A DNA stretch of 64,000 nucleotides from Henriciella sp. (GCF_029937755.1 NZ_JAPYPG010000005.1:124001-188000), one strand, 5' to 3'; positions 25,364 to 35,721 are shown, numbered from the stretch's first letter. The notes: a model not told the origin generated them from the letters alone. Numbers and translations: made by a program.

Positions 25364-26737
25364 TCAGGTGGTCAGAAGCCCGGCGACAAGGTAGAGGACC
25401 ACCGCGCTCGTGCCCGCAATCAGGGCGTAGGGCAGCTGGGTGCGCACATGCTCGATATGGTCACATTCGGCAGCGAAACTCGCGATGATCGAGGTGTCTG
25501 AGATGGGCGAACAATGGTCGCCGAATACCCCGCCACCCAGGACGGCCGCCAGCGCCAGAGAAGGCGGCACACCGCCTCCTATGGCGAGCGGGATCGCGAC
25601 CGGCACCAGGATGCCATAGGTCCCCCAGCTCGTACCCGTCGTGAAAGACGCGACGCCTGCGATGATGAAGATGATCGCCGGTAGTGCCCATGGCAGCGGG
25701 AAGCCGGCCGCCAGTCCGCCGAGGACTTCGCCGGTGCCGAGCGCCTTGAGGCTGGCGCCAAGAACAATGGCCATGAAGATGACAGTGACCGCTGGCAACA
25801 GTTCTCCCATCCCCTTGAAGCCCGTCGTGATAAGCGAGCCTTTCTCTTCCCGGCCAGACCGCCAGAGTAGAAGCGCCGCCACCAGCGTCGCCAGGCACAC
25901 CGCCCAGAGGATGGATTTCGAGCCCGAGCCCTGCAGGAGGTTTCCCCCGCCTGTCCAGACCATGAAGCCGAGCGCGCCAAGCACGAGCACGGCAACCGGT
26001 AGTCCCATGTCGAGCGCGTGGCCGGGCTTGGCCTCTTCGCCAGGCTCGACGGTGTCTGCCTCACGGACCTCCCGTTCGCGCGCTTTCAGCGGACCGATGG
26101 TTCGGTCGGTGGCTACGGTCAGGAAGACACCCGCCAGCGTCAGCAAGGCATAGAAGTTGAGCGGGATCGTTCCGATCAGGATTTCGAGCGGATTGTCGAA
26201 GCCATAGCCGGCAATCAGAGCCAGCACATAAGCGCCCCAGCCGTTGAGCAGGATCAGGACACTGACAGGCGCAGAGGTCGAGTCGATCAGATAGGCCAGG
26301 CGCTCTCGGCTCATCTTCAGCCGGTCAAACAGGGGGCGGCCCATGATGCCCGTGGCCAGCAGGCTGATATTGGTCTCAACGAAGATAAGCGTCCCCGTCA
26401 GCGCGGTGACAACTCCGGCACGTCGCCGCGTGCCCGCTGCGCCTGAGCGCACCAGCCAGTTCACCATGCCGGAGATTCCGCCTGAGCGGCGCATGTACTC
26501 GATCAGGGCGCCAATAATCACGCAGAACAGCAGGATGCGCGTATTTCCGGCATCCCCCAACACCGAGACAGCCCGCTCGACCCCGGCCAGCACGCCCATG
26601 GCCGGGTTGAAAGCGGCAATGAAGGTTTCAGACAGCCAAATCGCTCCGCCCAATGCGAAGTAGACATTCCGCGTCCAGAGCGCGAGCGCGAGCGCGAGCA
26701 CCGGCGGCAGGATGGTGAGCCAATCAGCCAAAGTCAT
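25364..26737 (-). CDS. NhaC-type Na+/H+ antiporter family protein
   Basis: 457-aa polytopic membrane protein with about eleven hydrophobic segments. The family motif region FGDHCSPISDTSIIASFAAE near residues 405-425 and GTSWGTYGILVPVAIPLA near 365-385 identify the NhaC/ArsB-like superfamily. NhaC proteins exchange sodium for protons, but relatives carry small organic acids or amino acids. It lies between the M19 dipeptidase (25 bases upstream) and the penicillin acylase (82 bases downstream), and could move a product of these hydrolases (inference). Confidence 0.85.
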   Translation of the reverse strand: MTLADWLTILPPVLALALALWTRNVYFALGGAIWLSETFIAAFNPAMGVLAGVERAVSVLGDAGNTRILLFCVIIGALIEYMRRSGGISGMVNWLVRSGAAGTRRRAGVVTALTGTLIFVETNISLLATGIMGRPLFDRLKMSRERLAYLIDSTSAPVSVLILLNGWGAYVLALIAGYGFDNPLEILIGTIPLNFYALLTLAGVFLTVATDRTIGPLKAREREVREADTVEPGEEAKPGHALDMGLPVAVLVLGALGFMVWTGGGNLLQGSGSKSILWAVCLATLVAALLLWRSGREEKGSLITTGFKGMGELLPAVTVIFMAIVLGASLKALGTGEVLGGLAAGFPLPWALPAIIFIIAGVASFTTGTSWGTYGILVPVAIPLAIGGGVPPSLALAAVLGGGVFGDHCSPISDTSIIASFAAECDHIEHVRTQLPYALIAGTSAVVLYLVAGLLTT

Positions 26738-26761
26738 GGTCGCTCCTGCCCCGGTCTCTGC

Positions 26762-28081
26762 CTAGTTCAGCACGGATGGCGAACCGAGCTCGGATGTCTT
26801 TTCGGCTTCTGCTTCGCGAAGCAGTCGCAGCATGTTGCCGCTCCAGATGTTGGCGATATCCTCTTCGGTGTAGCCCGCTTCGAGCAGAGCAGCGGTGACC
26901 TTGGGCAAGAAGGTGACGTCGCTCATCCCGTCAACACCGCCACCGCCATCCCAGTCAGCGCCCATGCCGACATGGTCCGGACCGACCATTTCCAGTGCAT
27001 AGAGCATGTGCTCCATGAACTTCTCGAAGGTCGAGCGCGGGGCGGGGAAATCCTCTTCGAGCTGCATGCGCGCCTCGCGATACCGGGCCATGGTTTCCTC
27101 ATCCATGTTCGCGGTGTCGCCAAATTCCGCATCGAGCTTTTCCAGGGCTTCAGTGCGTTCGGGGCTCGGCTCCAGGGCTTCGAGATAGCCGCTATAAGCA
27201 TTGATCTGGATAACGCCGCCATCGTCAGCCACAGTCTTGAGCAGCTCGTCGGGGATGTTGCGATAGTGCTCATAGACGCCATCCACACCAGTATGCGAGA
27301 GGATAATTGGCGTCCTGGACAGTTCGATCATGTCATAGACCGTCTCATCGGCCGCATGCGATCCATCGAGGATCATGCCGAGATCGTTGGCCTTCTTCAC
27401 CAGTTCCTCACCCAGCGGGGAGAGCCCGCCAAATTTCTCGCCAGTCACGTCTGTTGCACTGTCAGCGAACTGGTTGTTGCGGAAGTGAACCGGTCCGACC
27501 ATGCGCAGCCCGCCGATATAGAAGGTCTCCAGCAGCGAGACATCGGTGCCGAGCGGGTAGGAATTCTCCATGCTCTGATAGACGATGCGCTTACCTTCTC
27601 CGGCAATACGCTCGGCGTCGTCGGCGGTGAAAGCGAGTTCGACCTCGTCGGAATATTTCGCCGCCATCTCGCGGATCGCCATCTGGCGGAGCATCGCGCT
27701 GTTTCGCGCGGCATCATAGGAGGCCTCATCGAGTGGGCCCTGCGCGGTGAAGATGACCCAGAAACCACCATCGAGCCCGCCCGCTTTCATGCGCGGCAGG
27801 TCAACATGTGTACCGTCTTCCTCGAAGGTCTGGCGTTCGGAGAAATTATAATCTTTCGAATGGAAATAGGCCGGAGTATCGAGGTGGGTGTCCATTACGA
27901 GCAACCGGTCATGCAGCTCCGATACGTCCGTCGGAACACTCATGCCCGTGCCCTGCGAAGGCGTCTGCGCCTCTGCTTGCGGTATGATCTGGCTTCCATT
28001 CTCGCCATGATGTTCCTGGCAGGCCGCCAGTCCGAAAAGGCTCGCGCCGGCAAGAAGGCCGACCATGAAGCGCAGTTTCAT
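26762..28081 (-). CDS. Membrane dipeptidase, peptidase family M19, lipoprotein
   Basis: 439-aa zinc dipeptidase. The signal MKLRFMVGLLAGASLFGLAAC ends in a lipobox (LAAC), so it is envelope-anchored. Zinc-site motifs of M19 are seen: VMDTHLDTP (His-x-Asp) near residue 70, MILDGSHAAD (His) near 240, SHTGVDG near 260, and HVGMGADWDGGG (Asp) near 375. The ATG at 28081 was chosen because a 42-codon upstream extension has no ribosome site and would bury the signal. It is the first gene of a leftward group with NhaC and the penicillin acylase. It is likely to cleave dipeptides, including D-amino-acid ones. Confidence 0.9.
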   Translation of the reverse strand: MKLRFMVGLLAGASLFGLAACQEHHGENGSQIIPQAEAQTPSQGTGMSVPTDVSELHDRLLVMDTHLDTPAYFHSKDYNFSERQTFEEDGTHVDLPRMKAGGLDGGFWVIFTAQGPLDEASYDAARNSAMLRQMAIREMAAKYSDEVELAFTADDAERIAGEGKRIVYQSMENSYPLGTDVSLLETFYIGGLRMVGPVHFRNNQFADSATDVTGEKFGGLSPLGEELVKKANDLGMILDGSHAADETVYDMIELSRTPIILSHTGVDGVYEHYRNIPDELLKTVADDGGVIQINAYSGYLEALEPSPERTEALEKLDAEFGDTANMDEETMARYREARMQLEEDFPAPRSTFEKFMEHMLYALEMVGPDHVGMGADWDGGGGVDGMSDVTFLPKVTAALLEAGYTEEDIANIWSGNMLRLLREAEAEKTSELGSPSVLN

Positions 28082-28154
28082 GAGGGATACTCCGTTTGAT
28101 CTGTTGTTCGGCGCGATACGAGCAGAGTCTGGAACGAACTGCAATTGTGCCCAC

Positions 28155-29462
28155 TCACCCGTCCCGCCTGCCGCGCAGCTCTGCCCAGCGTTTGAGCCGT
28201 TCGGCAATCGGCCCTTCCCGGCCCTCGCCCTTCGGCTGGTAGAAGCTTTCGCGCTTCATCCCATCGGGAAAATAGTTCTGTCCAGAAAAACCCTCTTCCG
28301 CGTCATGGTCGTAGGCGTAGCCCTTGCCATAGCCCTCCTCCTTCATGAACGAGGTCGGCGCGTTGAGAATATGCTTGGGCGGCATCAGCGAACCGGTCTC
28401 CTTCGCCGAGCGCTGGGCGGCTTTCCAGGCGACGTACACGGCGTTCGATTTCGGCGCCGTGGCAAGGTGGACGATGGCATGGGCGAGCGCGAGTTCGCCC
28501 TCCGGGCTGCCAAGGCGTTCATAGGTGCGCGCCGCTTCGGCAGCGATCATCAGAGCCGTCGGGTCGGCAAGGCCGATGTCTTCCGATGCCATGCGCACGA
28601 TGCGGCGAGCGAGATAGAGCGGGTCCTCGCCGCCCGTGATCATCCGCGCGAGCCAGTAAAGCGCTGCATCCGGATCCGATCCACGCACCGATTTGTGGAG
28701 CGCGGAGATGAGATTGTAGTGTTCCTCGCGGTCCTTGTCATAGGCCGGCGCGCGCTTCTGGAGCGCCTGGGAGAGCGCCTCGGCGGTCAGCTCTGTCCCC
28801 TCGTCGGCGAGCGTGAAGGCCTGTTCGGCAAGGTTCAGCATGTAGCGGCCATCGCCATCGGCCATGTCGATCAGGGCCTCGCGGGCACGCCGTTCGAGCG
28901 GCAGCTTGCGGCCTTCGAGTTCCTCGGCGCGGATAAGCAGCTCTTCAAGAGATTCCGGGGTCAACCGCTTCAGCGTCAGCACGGCGCAGCGCGAGAGCAG
29001 AGCACCATTGATCTCGAAACTCGGATTCTCCGTCGTCGCGCCAACCAGCGTCACGACGCCCGCCTCGACAAAAGGCAGGAAGCCATCCTGCTGGGCGCGG
29101 TTGAAGCGGTGAATCTCGTCGACAAAAAGCAGCGTGCCCTTGCCAGTCGAGCGCCGGTTCTCGGCCCGGTCGAAGGCGGCACGCAGATCCTTCACCCCGG
29201 AGAAAACCGCGCTAATCGCCTCGAATTCGAGATCGGTCTCTTCCGCCAGCAGCCGCGCAATTGTCGTCTTGCCGACCCCGGGCGGGCCCCAGAAAATGAT
29301 CGAGCCAAGCCGACCCGTCTTCAGCATCCGCCCCAGCGCGCCCTCCGGGCCGAGCAGATGATCCTGCCCGACCACCTCCGACAGCGTTTTCGGGCGCAGC
29401 CTGTCAGCCAGCGGTCGCGGCGCATCGTCGGCCATACCCGAGGCGGAGAAGAGATCGCTCAT
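28155..29462 (-). CDS. rarA: Replication-associated recombination protein A
   Basis: 435-aa AAA+ ATPase of the RarA/MgsA/WRNIP1 family, acting at stalled replication forks. Walker A is [17 protein letters not shown] (near 58-74) and Walker [12 protein letters not shown] near 118-128; sensor 1 is [14 protein letters not shown]. The C-terminal half carries the tetramerisation region with the conserved [20 protein letters not shown] and the late YPHDAEEGF-like segment [19 protein letters not shown]. Length and order of motifs are complete. It is divergent from the TauD-type gene with a 59-base gap. Confidence 0.95.
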   Translation of the reverse strand: MSDLFSASGMADDAPRPLADRLRPKTLSEVVGQDHLLGPEGALGRMLKTGRLGSIIFWGPPGVGKTTIARLLAEETDLEFEAISAVFSGVKDLRAAFDRAENRRSTGKGTLLFVDEIHRFNRAQQDGFLPFVEAGVVTLVGATTENPSFEINGALLSRCAVLTLKRLTPESLEELLIRAEELEGRKLPLERRAREALIDMADGDGRYMLNLAEQAFTLADEGTELTAEALSQALQKRAPAYDKDREEHYNLISALHKSVRGSDPDAALYWLARMITGGEDPLYLARRIVRMASEDIGLADPTALMIAAEAARTYERLGSPEGELALAHAIVHLATAPKSNAVYVAWKAAQRSAKETGSLMPPKHILNAPTSFMKEEGYGKGYAYDHDAEEGFSGQNYFPDGMKRESFYQPKGEGREGPIAERLKRWAELRGRRDG

Positions 29463-29521
29463 GCCTCCTCCCTAGCCTGTTCTCCCGTGGGTGATAAGAT
29501 CGCGACTGGAGGAAACGCATC

Positions 29522-30373
29522 ATGACACTGACCATCATCCCGAGCGGTGAGGCGTGTGGGGCAGCCGTAGCAGGCATAGACCTGAGCCGCCCGCTGGATG
29601 AAGCCACCGTTGCGGAGATCCGCACGGCCTGGCTCACCCATCACGTTCTCGCCTTTCCTGAGCAGACACTCACCAACGACGATCTCGAACGCTTCACGCA
29701 ATACTTTGGCCCGTTCGGAGACGATCCGTACATCGCGCCGATTCCGGGTCGCGAGCATATCATTGCGGTAAAGCGCACAGCTGACGAAACAGGCCCAATT
29801 TTCGCGGAAACCTGGCATTCCGACTGGAGCTTCCAGAAGACCCCGCCCGCCGGGACATGCTTGTATGGCATCACCATCCCGCCGGTCGGCGGCGACACGC
29901 TGTTCACCAATCAGCACAAGGCCCTTGATGAGATGCCGGATGAGCTACGCAGCAAGCTCGAAGGCAAGATGGCGGTGCATTCCGCGCGAAACGGCTACGC
30001 CAAAGCCGGGATGTATGGCGACAACGACACCGGCCGCAGTATGGATATCCGCTCCTCCGACGAGGCGATGGCGACGCAGACCCATCCGATCATCCGCAAA
30101 CATCCCGAGACGGGCCGCGAGGGCCTGTTCGGATGCGCGGGCTATATCATCGGCATAGAGGGGATGGGCGAGGAAGAGGGCTTTGCGCTGCTGACCGAGC
30201 TCTATCGCTGGCAGACACGGCCGGAATTTCAGTACCACCACAAATGGCAGCCGAACATGCTTCTCATGTGGGACAACCGCTCCTGCCTGCATATGGCGAC
30301 CGGCGGCTATCAGGGCCACGACCGCCTGCTCCACCGCACGACAATCGGTGCGCGCGAGACGGTCACAGCCTGA
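29522..30373 (+). CDS. TauD/TfdA-family 2OG-Fe(II) dioxygenase
   Basis: 283-aa taurine-dioxygenase-like enzyme. The iron ligands are His and Asp in ETWHSDWSFQ (near residues 98-101) and the distal His in HDRLLHRTTIG near 272; the Arg of HRTTI is the 2-oxoglutarate contact. LMWDNRSCLHMATGGYQGHD is the usual conserved block before it. A GGAGGAAACGC site precedes the ATG. No sulfonate or herbicide genes are nearby, so the substrate is open. It is convergent with the PiuC-like gene, nine bases apart. Confidence 0.88.
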   Translation: MTLTIIPSGEACGAAVAGIDLSRPLDEATVAEIRTAWLTHHVLAFPEQTLTNDDLERFTQYFGPFGDDPYIAPIPGREHIIAVKRTADETGPIFAETWHSDWSFQKTPPAGTCLYGITIPPVGGDTLFTNQHKALDEMPDELRSKLEGKMAVHSARNGYAKAGMYGDNDTGRSMDIRSSDEAMATQTHPIIRKHPETGREGLFGCAGYIIGIEGMGEEEGFALLTELYRWQTRPEFQYHHKWQPNMLLMWDNRSCLHMATGGYQGHDRLLHRTTIGARETVTA

Positions 30374-30382
30374 AGAAAACGG

Positions 30383-31060
30383 TCAGTTCTCCACCCAGAG
30401 CCGACGAATATTCGCGGCGATCTTGGCAAGCGCCAGCTGCTCCGGCGCATCATGCGGCAGCGACTGGCCGAGCGTGGCGCGCAGGTTTTCGAGATCGAAA
30501 AGGATTTCGCGCTGCTCAGCTGTCCGCACCAGACTCTCCACCCAGCCGACACAGACAATGCGTTCGCCGCGGGTCACGGTCTCGACACGGTGCAGGCTGG
30601 TCGAGGGATAAAGCAACAGCGACCCCGCTTCGAGCTTCATGGAATGGACCATGCCGGCCCAGTCGATCGTGAGTTCGCCGCCATCATAGTCTGATGGCTG
30701 ACTGAGGAAGAGCGTGAAAGAGAGGTCGGTGCGCAAACGGTCTTCGCCGGAGCGCATCAACACATTATCGACATGCGTGCCGTAGCCCTCGCCCTCACAG
30801 GCCTTGCTCACCATAAGGCGCGACAGTTTCTTCGGCTGTGCGGCTGCCTCGAAAATGGCATTGCCCGTGATTGCGTCATGAAGTCGCTTATGGAGGGCAA
30901 CTCCGCTTCGCGTGGACAGATCGGCCTGCTTGTTGTTCTTCACCCGAGCAGCCTGTGCGCCCGCAGTGATGCGGCCATCACGCCAGCCGACAGTGTCGAG
31001 TGTGGAGCGGATTTCGGAGAGCGCTTGAGGGCCGAGAAGGCCGGGAATTGTGATCAGCAT
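30383..31060 (-). CDS. PKHD-type 2OG-Fe(II) hydroxylase, PiuC/YbiX-like
   Basis: 225-aa prolyl-4-hydroxylase-like oxygenase. The N-terminal block LGPQALSEIRSTLDTVGWRD and AARVKNNKQADL match the PiuC family. The iron motif is YGTHVDNVLM (His-x-Asp, near residue 97-99), and the distal His and Arg are in STSLHRVETVTRGERIV near 157-167. The start at 31058-31060 gives the usual 225-residue length; 19 more codons are open upstream without support. PiuC genes are commonly iron-regulated near TonB siderophore receptors; here the neighbour is an unknown lipoprotein divergent by 81 bases. Confidence 0.88.
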   Translation of the reverse strand: MLITIPGLLGPQALSEIRSTLDTVGWRDGRITAGAQAARVKNNKQADLSTRSGVALHKRLHDAITGNAIFEAAAQPKKLSRLMVSKACEGEGYGTHVDNVLMRSGEDRLRTDLSFTLFLSQPSDYDGGELTIDWAGMVHSMKLEAGSLLLYPSTSLHRVETVTRGERIVCVGWVESLVRTAEQREILFDLENLRATLGQSLPHDAPEQLALAKIAANIRRLWVEN

Positions 31061-31141
31061 GGCTTGCACTTGCGAATGGTTTGCAGTTAGGGCTAGCGCG
31101 TATACTCGAACGCGCAAGCCTCAATAATGAAAGTGCGACCA

Positions 31142-32029
31142 ATGGCGACGTCTTACAAATCCTGGGCAGCCCTCGGCCTTTCCACCACCCTGCTCGGCAT
31201 CGCCGCCTGCGGCAATGAGACGACCGAGACGAGCGCCCCAGCAAGCGAGACCGCCGGGCCCGCCCCGCAGGACAAACCTGCCGACGCTTCTGAGCGCTCC
31301 GGTGTCGCGCCCTCCAATGTGATCTCCTCGGACGGGGAAGGCGGCGGCGAAGGGGGTGAAGGGGAAGGCGGCGAAGGCGGTGTGAACATTGCCGCCGCCG
31401 CAAAAGACCCAGCCGTCTATCTTAGTGCACTCGCCCTCGTCGAAGCCCATATCCGCGCCGGTATCGACGCGCTGGAAGCCGGCGAGCGCGAAGCTGCCGG
31501 CGAGATGTTTGCCCACCCTGTCAGCGAAATCCTGTTCGACCTCCAACCGGTGCTCAAGCAGCAGGGTGTAACGCCGTTCGAGCAGAAGCTGATCGCGGCC
31601 TCGCATGCCGTCTTCAGCGGTGAAAGCGATGCCGAGATCCGCCAGCGTGCAGAGGACATCATTGCAACGGTTCGTCAGGCTGGCGAAGCGGCCCCGCAAG
31701 GCCGGGAACGCCAGGCTCTGGTCAAGGCCCGCGTGATCGCTGACGAGATCGACCGCGCCAGTTCGCAATACAGGGCAGCCCGGACCAGCGAAGCGTATGA
31801 GCCCTATCTCGATGGCTATGGCTTCTACAAGACAGCGGCCGCCCTGCTTGAAGACAATGCCGAGACCATTCAGGAGGCGGCTCCAGACTTTGCCGCGCGG
31901 GCAAACCACATTCTCGAGACGCTCTCTTCCGCCTATCCGACAGCGGAACGGCCCGAGACGCTGGATGCAGACGTTTCGGCCATGACGGTGCAGAATTCGG
32001 AGCTGCAGCTGGAACTCAGCAACCTTTAG
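31142..32029 (+). CDS. Hypothetical lipoprotein with Gly/Glu linker
   Basis: About 295 residues. The signal MATSYKSWAALGLSTTLLG ends with lipobox IAAC. A Pro/Thr/Ala linker follows, then an acidic low-complexity stretch GEGGGEGGEGEGGEGG (near residues 66-81). The rest is an alpha-helical domain with a repeated pattern, for example YLSALALVEAHIRAGIDALE and REAAGEMFAHPVSEILFDLQ. The helical layout with conserved His (EAHIRAG, FAHPVSE) suggests metal or haem contact, but I do not recognise the family. An ATG five codons upstream (31127) is also possible. It is divergent from the PiuC-like gene and ends at a terminator. Confidence 0.65.
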   Translation: MATSYKSWAALGLSTTLLGIAACGNETTETSAPASETAGPAPQDKPADASERSGVAPSNVISSDGEGGGEGGEGEGGEGGVNIAAAAKDPAVYLSALALVEAHIRAGIDALEAGEREAAGEMFAHPVSEILFDLQPVLKQQGVTPFEQKLIAASHAVFSGESDAEIRQRAEDIIATVRQAGEAAPQGRERQALVKARVIADEIDRASSQYRAARTSEAYEPYLDGYGFYKTAAALLEDNAETIQEAAPDFAARANHILETLSSAYPTAERPETLDADVSAMTVQNSELQLELSNL

Positions 32030-32040
32030 CGAAAGAAGAA

Positions 32041-32075
32041 GGGCCAGATCCTGCGATCCGGCCCCTCGTCTCTTT
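32041..32075. terminator. Intrinsic terminator after the Gly/Glu lipoprotein
   Basis: GGGCCAGATC-CTGC-GATCCGGCCC (32041-32064) forms a ten-base stem with one A/C mismatch and a four-base loop, followed by tctctttt on the plus strand. It lies 11 bases after the lipoprotein stop and before the end of the convergent S9 peptidase. Confidence 0.8.
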
Positions 32076-32091
32076 TCCGATGGCGTAAAGC

Positions 32092-34110
32092 CTATTCGAC
32101 AGCGTTGTCCCCGCCAGCATCAGCGTCCTGCTGCTCGGGCTCACCCTTCAGGTAGGTGTTGAGGAAGTCGACATAGGCTTCCGATGCCGTGATGCGGTTC
32201 TCGCGCTTCTGAAAACCGTGCCCCTCATCCGGAAAGACGACATATTCGACAGTGGCACCATTCTCGCGCGCGGCCTCGACGAGTTCGTCACTCTCCACCT
32301 TGAGTACGCGCGGATCGTTCGCGCCCTGGATCACAAGCAAAGGTTTGGTGATCTGGTCAGCATGGAATAGCGGGGAGATGCGGCGTAGCCGCTCTTCGTC
32401 CGTGGCTGGATCGCCCATCTCGTCATAGAGCGCGTCGCGGAACGATCCCCACCATGGCGGAATGCTTTCAAGCGTGCGCACCCAGTTGGTCACACCAAAG
32501 ATGTCGACCCCGACATCGAAGACGTCCGGCTCGGAGGTCAGCGCCGCAGCGACCATGAAGCCGCCATACGATCCGCCAATGATGCCGATCTTGTCCGGGT
32601 CGATGCCTTCAACACCTTCGAGATAGGTGCGGCCATAGACAATATCCTGGAGGTCCTTTTCGCCATGGTTCCTGTCATCCATGTGGAAGAAGGTCTTCCC
32701 ATAACCGGAGGAGCCGCGATTGTTCGCGCCGAGGACGGCATAGCCGTGATTGACCAGATGCTGGATCGTCGCCGAATAGCCCTTGGTGGTCTGACCGCCC
32801 GGACCGCCATGGACCCAGACCAGCGCCGGCACCGGATTATCGGCAGATGCCTGCTTCGGCATGTAGAAGACGGCCGGAATCTCGAGCCCGTCAAAGCTCT
32901 CATAACGAACGATCTCAGCTGTCACGAGATCATCCTCGTCGATCGCATCCGGTAGCGCATCAGTGAGCCGCGTCGCCTCACCATCATCGAGATCGGCGAG
33001 ATAAAGGTTGAAGGGCGAGGTATCGGTGTTCACGCCAAAGGCAATCTCGCTCTCATCGCGATTGAAGCGCACCTGGCCCACTTCACCGTCCGGAATGTTT
33101 GTCAGCTCCACCGCTTCGCCGGTCTCATTATCGGTGATGGTGAGTTCCGTTACGGCGTCGGCATTGATGGCGGAAACGAGATACCGCCCGGTCGGGCTGT
33201 CGAAGACGAAGGAAACATCCCAGTCTGCCTCGATCAGCGGGTTTTTCTCGCCGCTGACAAGATTATAGGTCCAGGCCTGATTGAACTCGCCATATTCGTT
33301 AGTGGCATAGATCAACGTCTCACTATCGGCGGTAAAATCATACACGCCATAGGAGATGTCGCCCTCATGCCCGGTGATCAGTTCGGGCGTCTGATCGTCA
33401 GCAAGGAAGTCGACGAGGAAGATGTTGGAGTCGGCATTGGTCCGCTCCTTGGACAGCGCCAGCCACCGGCCATCCGGGGAGACATCGGCGATGTCCTTGC
33501 CGTCATTCTCGAAGATCATCTTCCGGGAATAGTCGGCAGCGCTGTACTCGTAGAGATCGTTGGTCTGGGGATCGCGCTCATTGGTCTGGACGTAGAAGAC
33601 CTCACCATCATCCCGCCAGCCGACAAAGCTCGCGCGGACTTCCTCGCCCGGCGTCAGATCGGTCAGGGTCCCGTCCTCTTCGCGGACATAGACATGATAA
33701 ATCTCATTGCCGCCGCTATCCGACGTGACAAGCACACGGTCATCTTGAGGAAAGAAAGACTGGGCGTAGACGGCATTGTCGTCAGACATCGTCAGCGCTG
33801 TGACGGCACCAGCCTCATCAAGAGTGACAGCATTGAAGATGCCTGTCTCATCGGTTGAGGCAAGGATGTCGCCATCCTCATGAGAGAAGACATAACCATT
33901 GTTGGAGCCCAGCCCCCAGCTGATCGTCTCGTGAAAGAGTGCGGCCGGATATTCTTGCACGGTTGCGGTTTCAGTGGGCTCCTCGACGACCTGCTCGATA
34001 TCTTCCTCCGGCGTGGTCACCGCCTCATCCGGAATATCTTCGCCGGGTGTCTGGGCGCAGGCCATCACCAGGGCGGATGCGCCAATCAACAGGGTCCATT
34101 TCAATTGCAT
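32092..34110 (-). CDS. S9 family prolyl oligopeptidase-like lipoprotein
   Basis: 672-aa serine peptidase. [18 protein letters not shown] is a lipoprotein signal (VMAC). Residues about 60-400 form a beta-propeller with repeated WD/strand units. The alpha/beta hydrolase domain follows: [16 protein letters not shown] with the nucleophile Ser (near 520), [12 protein letters not shown] with the Asp and [13 protein letters not shown] with the His. It should degrade short peptides in the envelope. It stands alone on its strand, between a terminator and the HtrA gene. Confidence 0.92.
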   Translation of the reverse strand: MQLKWTLLIGASALVMACAQTPGEDIPDEAVTTPEEDIEQVVEEPTETATVQEYPAALFHETISWGLGSNNGYVFSHEDGDILASTDETGIFNAVTLDEAGAVTALTMSDDNAVYAQSFFPQDDRVLVTSDSGGNEIYHVYVREEDGTLTDLTPGEEVRASFVGWRDDGEVFYVQTNERDPQTNDLYEYSAADYSRKMIFENDGKDIADVSPDGRWLALSKERTNADSNIFLVDFLADDQTPELITGHEGDISYGVYDFTADSETLIYATNEYGEFNQAWTYNLVSGEKNPLIEADWDVSFVFDSPTGRYLVSAINADAVTELTITDNETGEAVELTNIPDGEVGQVRFNRDESEIAFGVNTDTSPFNLYLADLDDGEATRLTDALPDAIDEDDLVTAEIVRYESFDGLEIPAVFYMPKQASADNPVPALVWVHGGPGGQTTKGYSATIQHLVNHGYAVLGANNRGSSGYGKTFFHMDDRNHGEKDLQDIVYGRTYLEGVEGIDPDKIGIIGGSYGGFMVAAALTSEPDVFDVGVDIFGVTNWVRTLESIPPWWGSFRDALYDEMGDPATDEERLRRISPLFHADQITKPLLVIQGANDPRVLKVESDELVEAARENGATVEYVVFPDEGHGFQKRENRITASEAYVDFLNTYLKGEPEQQDADAGGDNAVE

Positions 34111-34188
34111 GCTTTGCCTCCCGCAACCTTTGTGCAGGAGGACGCTAGCACTCGCCTTTCAGGATAGCGAGGGCCCCGGAGGGCGTTT

Positions 34189-35640
34189 TTAGAGCGTAAC
34201 CGTTCCGCTGATCCGGCGGCCATTGCGATCGAGCTCAATCGCCCAGCGCGATGTCTCTTCCGCCAGGGCCTCGTCGAGATCCTTCAGCGTCTTGATCGGC
34301 TCGTCATTGATCGAAACGATCAGGTCGCCCGGACGCACAATCCGCCAGGCATAGGCACGGCGTAGAATACGCGTCACCAGCACGCCTGAGGCGAACGGAT
34401 CGCGGCCCATCTCTTCGGCAAGGCGCGGTGATAGCTCGGCGACTTCGGCGCCGGAGAAAGGATGCCGGCCTTCAAGGAGCTCCAGCTCTGCCTTGGTCGC
34501 GCCGGGTGGTGGTGCGAGCGTGACCTTCACATCCTCATACTTGCCGCCATGCAGGATCTTGAGGCTTGAAATCTCACCGGGCGAGCGGGTTGCAGCAAGG
34601 AATTTGAGGCCCGTCTCGTCAAAAACTTCACGGCCATCAATCTCGGTAATGAGGTCGCCACGCTTCAGGCCTGCCTTGTCAGCAGGGCCATCATCAAAGA
34701 CCTCCGTGACCATCACGCCCACTGGACGGCTCAGGCCCTGCGCCTTGGCTATGTCATAGGTCACCGATTGCGCCTTCAGGCCGAGCCACGGCCGCACGAT
34801 CCGGCCTTCGTTGACAGCAGCATCGACGACACGCTTCACCATCTCGGCGGGGATCGCAAAACCGATCCCGTTCGATCCGCCGGACCGCGAGAAGATGGCG
34901 GAGTTGATGCCGACCAGCTCGCCCTTCGTATTGACCAGGGCACCGCCGGAATTGCCGGGGTTCACCGCGGCATCGGTCTGCAGGAAGAAGGAATAGTCGG
35001 AGACGCCGACATCAGTCCGCGCAGTCGCGGAGATGATCCCCGTCGTCACTGTCTGCCCAACACCGAACGGGTTACCGATGGCGAGCACGATGTCACCGAC
35101 TTCGGTATCGCGCGTATCGCCATACTCGACTGTAGGCAGCGGCTCGCCTTCCGTGTCGATGCGCAGCACGGCGAGATCAGTCCGCTCGTCTGCGAGAATG
35201 AGTTCGGCTTCATATTCACGCCGGTCAGACAGCACGACGAGAAGTTCATCGGCGTCGGCAACGACATGATTGTTCGTCACTATGACGCCGTCACCGACAA
35301 TAACGCCGGAGCCGAGCGAGTTCTGGACGCGCTCTCGGGGCGTGCCGAAGAACTGGCGGAACACGGGGTCGTTTGCAAAAGGCGATGCGTTCTGGCGCAC
35401 AACCTTCTTGGAGTAGACGTTCACGACAGCCGGCGAGACCTGTTTCACCAGCGGTGCATAGGAGAGCTCAACCTCTGCCTGGCTTTGCGGGACGCGCTTC
35501 TCGTTACCGAAGAAGCTTGTTTCCTGGGCGTTGGCTGTAAAGAGCGGACTGAGGACCACTGCCAGGAGAGCAAGCACGGCCACCAGGCTCACCAGAAGCA
35601 GTTTCGAGACATGTCGGGTCATGTTGTTGGTTTGCATCAT
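34189..35640 (-). CDS. HtrA/DegP-family serine protease with two PDZ domains
   Basis: About 483 residues, periplasmic. A hydrophobic segment near residues 12-36 (LLLVSLVAVLALLAVVLSPL) is a signal peptide or anchor, with TANAQ as possible cleavage site. The trypsin-like domain has His (IVTNNHVVADADE), Asp (DERTDLAVLRID) and Ser (NPGNSGGALVNTKG) of the catalytic triad. Two PDZ domains follow: DGPADKAGLKRGDLITEIDG and RIVRPGDLIVSINDEPIKTL. Start: ATG-ATG at 35637-35640, with another ATG at 35622; none has a clear ribosome site. It serves envelope protein quality control. Confidence 0.92.
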   Translation of the reverse strand: MMQTNNMTRHVSKLLLVSLVAVLALLAVVLSPLFTANAQETSFFGNEKRVPQSQAEVELSYAPLVKQVSPAVVNVYSKKVVRQNASPFANDPVFRQFFGTPRERVQNSLGSGVIVGDGVIVTNNHVVADADELLVVLSDRREYEAELILADERTDLAVLRIDTEGEPLPTVEYGDTRDTEVGDIVLAIGNPFGVGQTVTTGIISATARTDVGVSDYSFFLQTDAAVNPGNSGGALVNTKGELVGINSAIFSRSGGSNGIGFAIPAEMVKRVVDAAVNEGRIVRPWLGLKAQSVTYDIAKAQGLSRPVGVMVTEVFDDGPADKAGLKRGDLITEIDGREVFDETGLKFLAATRSPGEISSLKILHGGKYEDVKVTLAPPPGATKAELELLEGRHPFSGAEVAELSPRLAEEMGRDPFASGVLVTRILRRAYAWRIVRPGDLIVSINDEPIKTLKDLDEALAEETSRWAIELDRNGRRISGTVTL

Positions 35641-35721
35641 GAAAATGGCTCTATTGCGGCGCTGCCGAGGGCGCAATCGGGCATGGCATGACAATTCAGA
35701 AAGACGCTCGGCTTCGAAGTA

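Noticed and set aside
34155-34192. Short hairpin plus TTTTT near the HtrA stop
   Set aside because: The T-run is on the plus strand, but both neighbouring genes are on the minus strand; the stem is only four bases.
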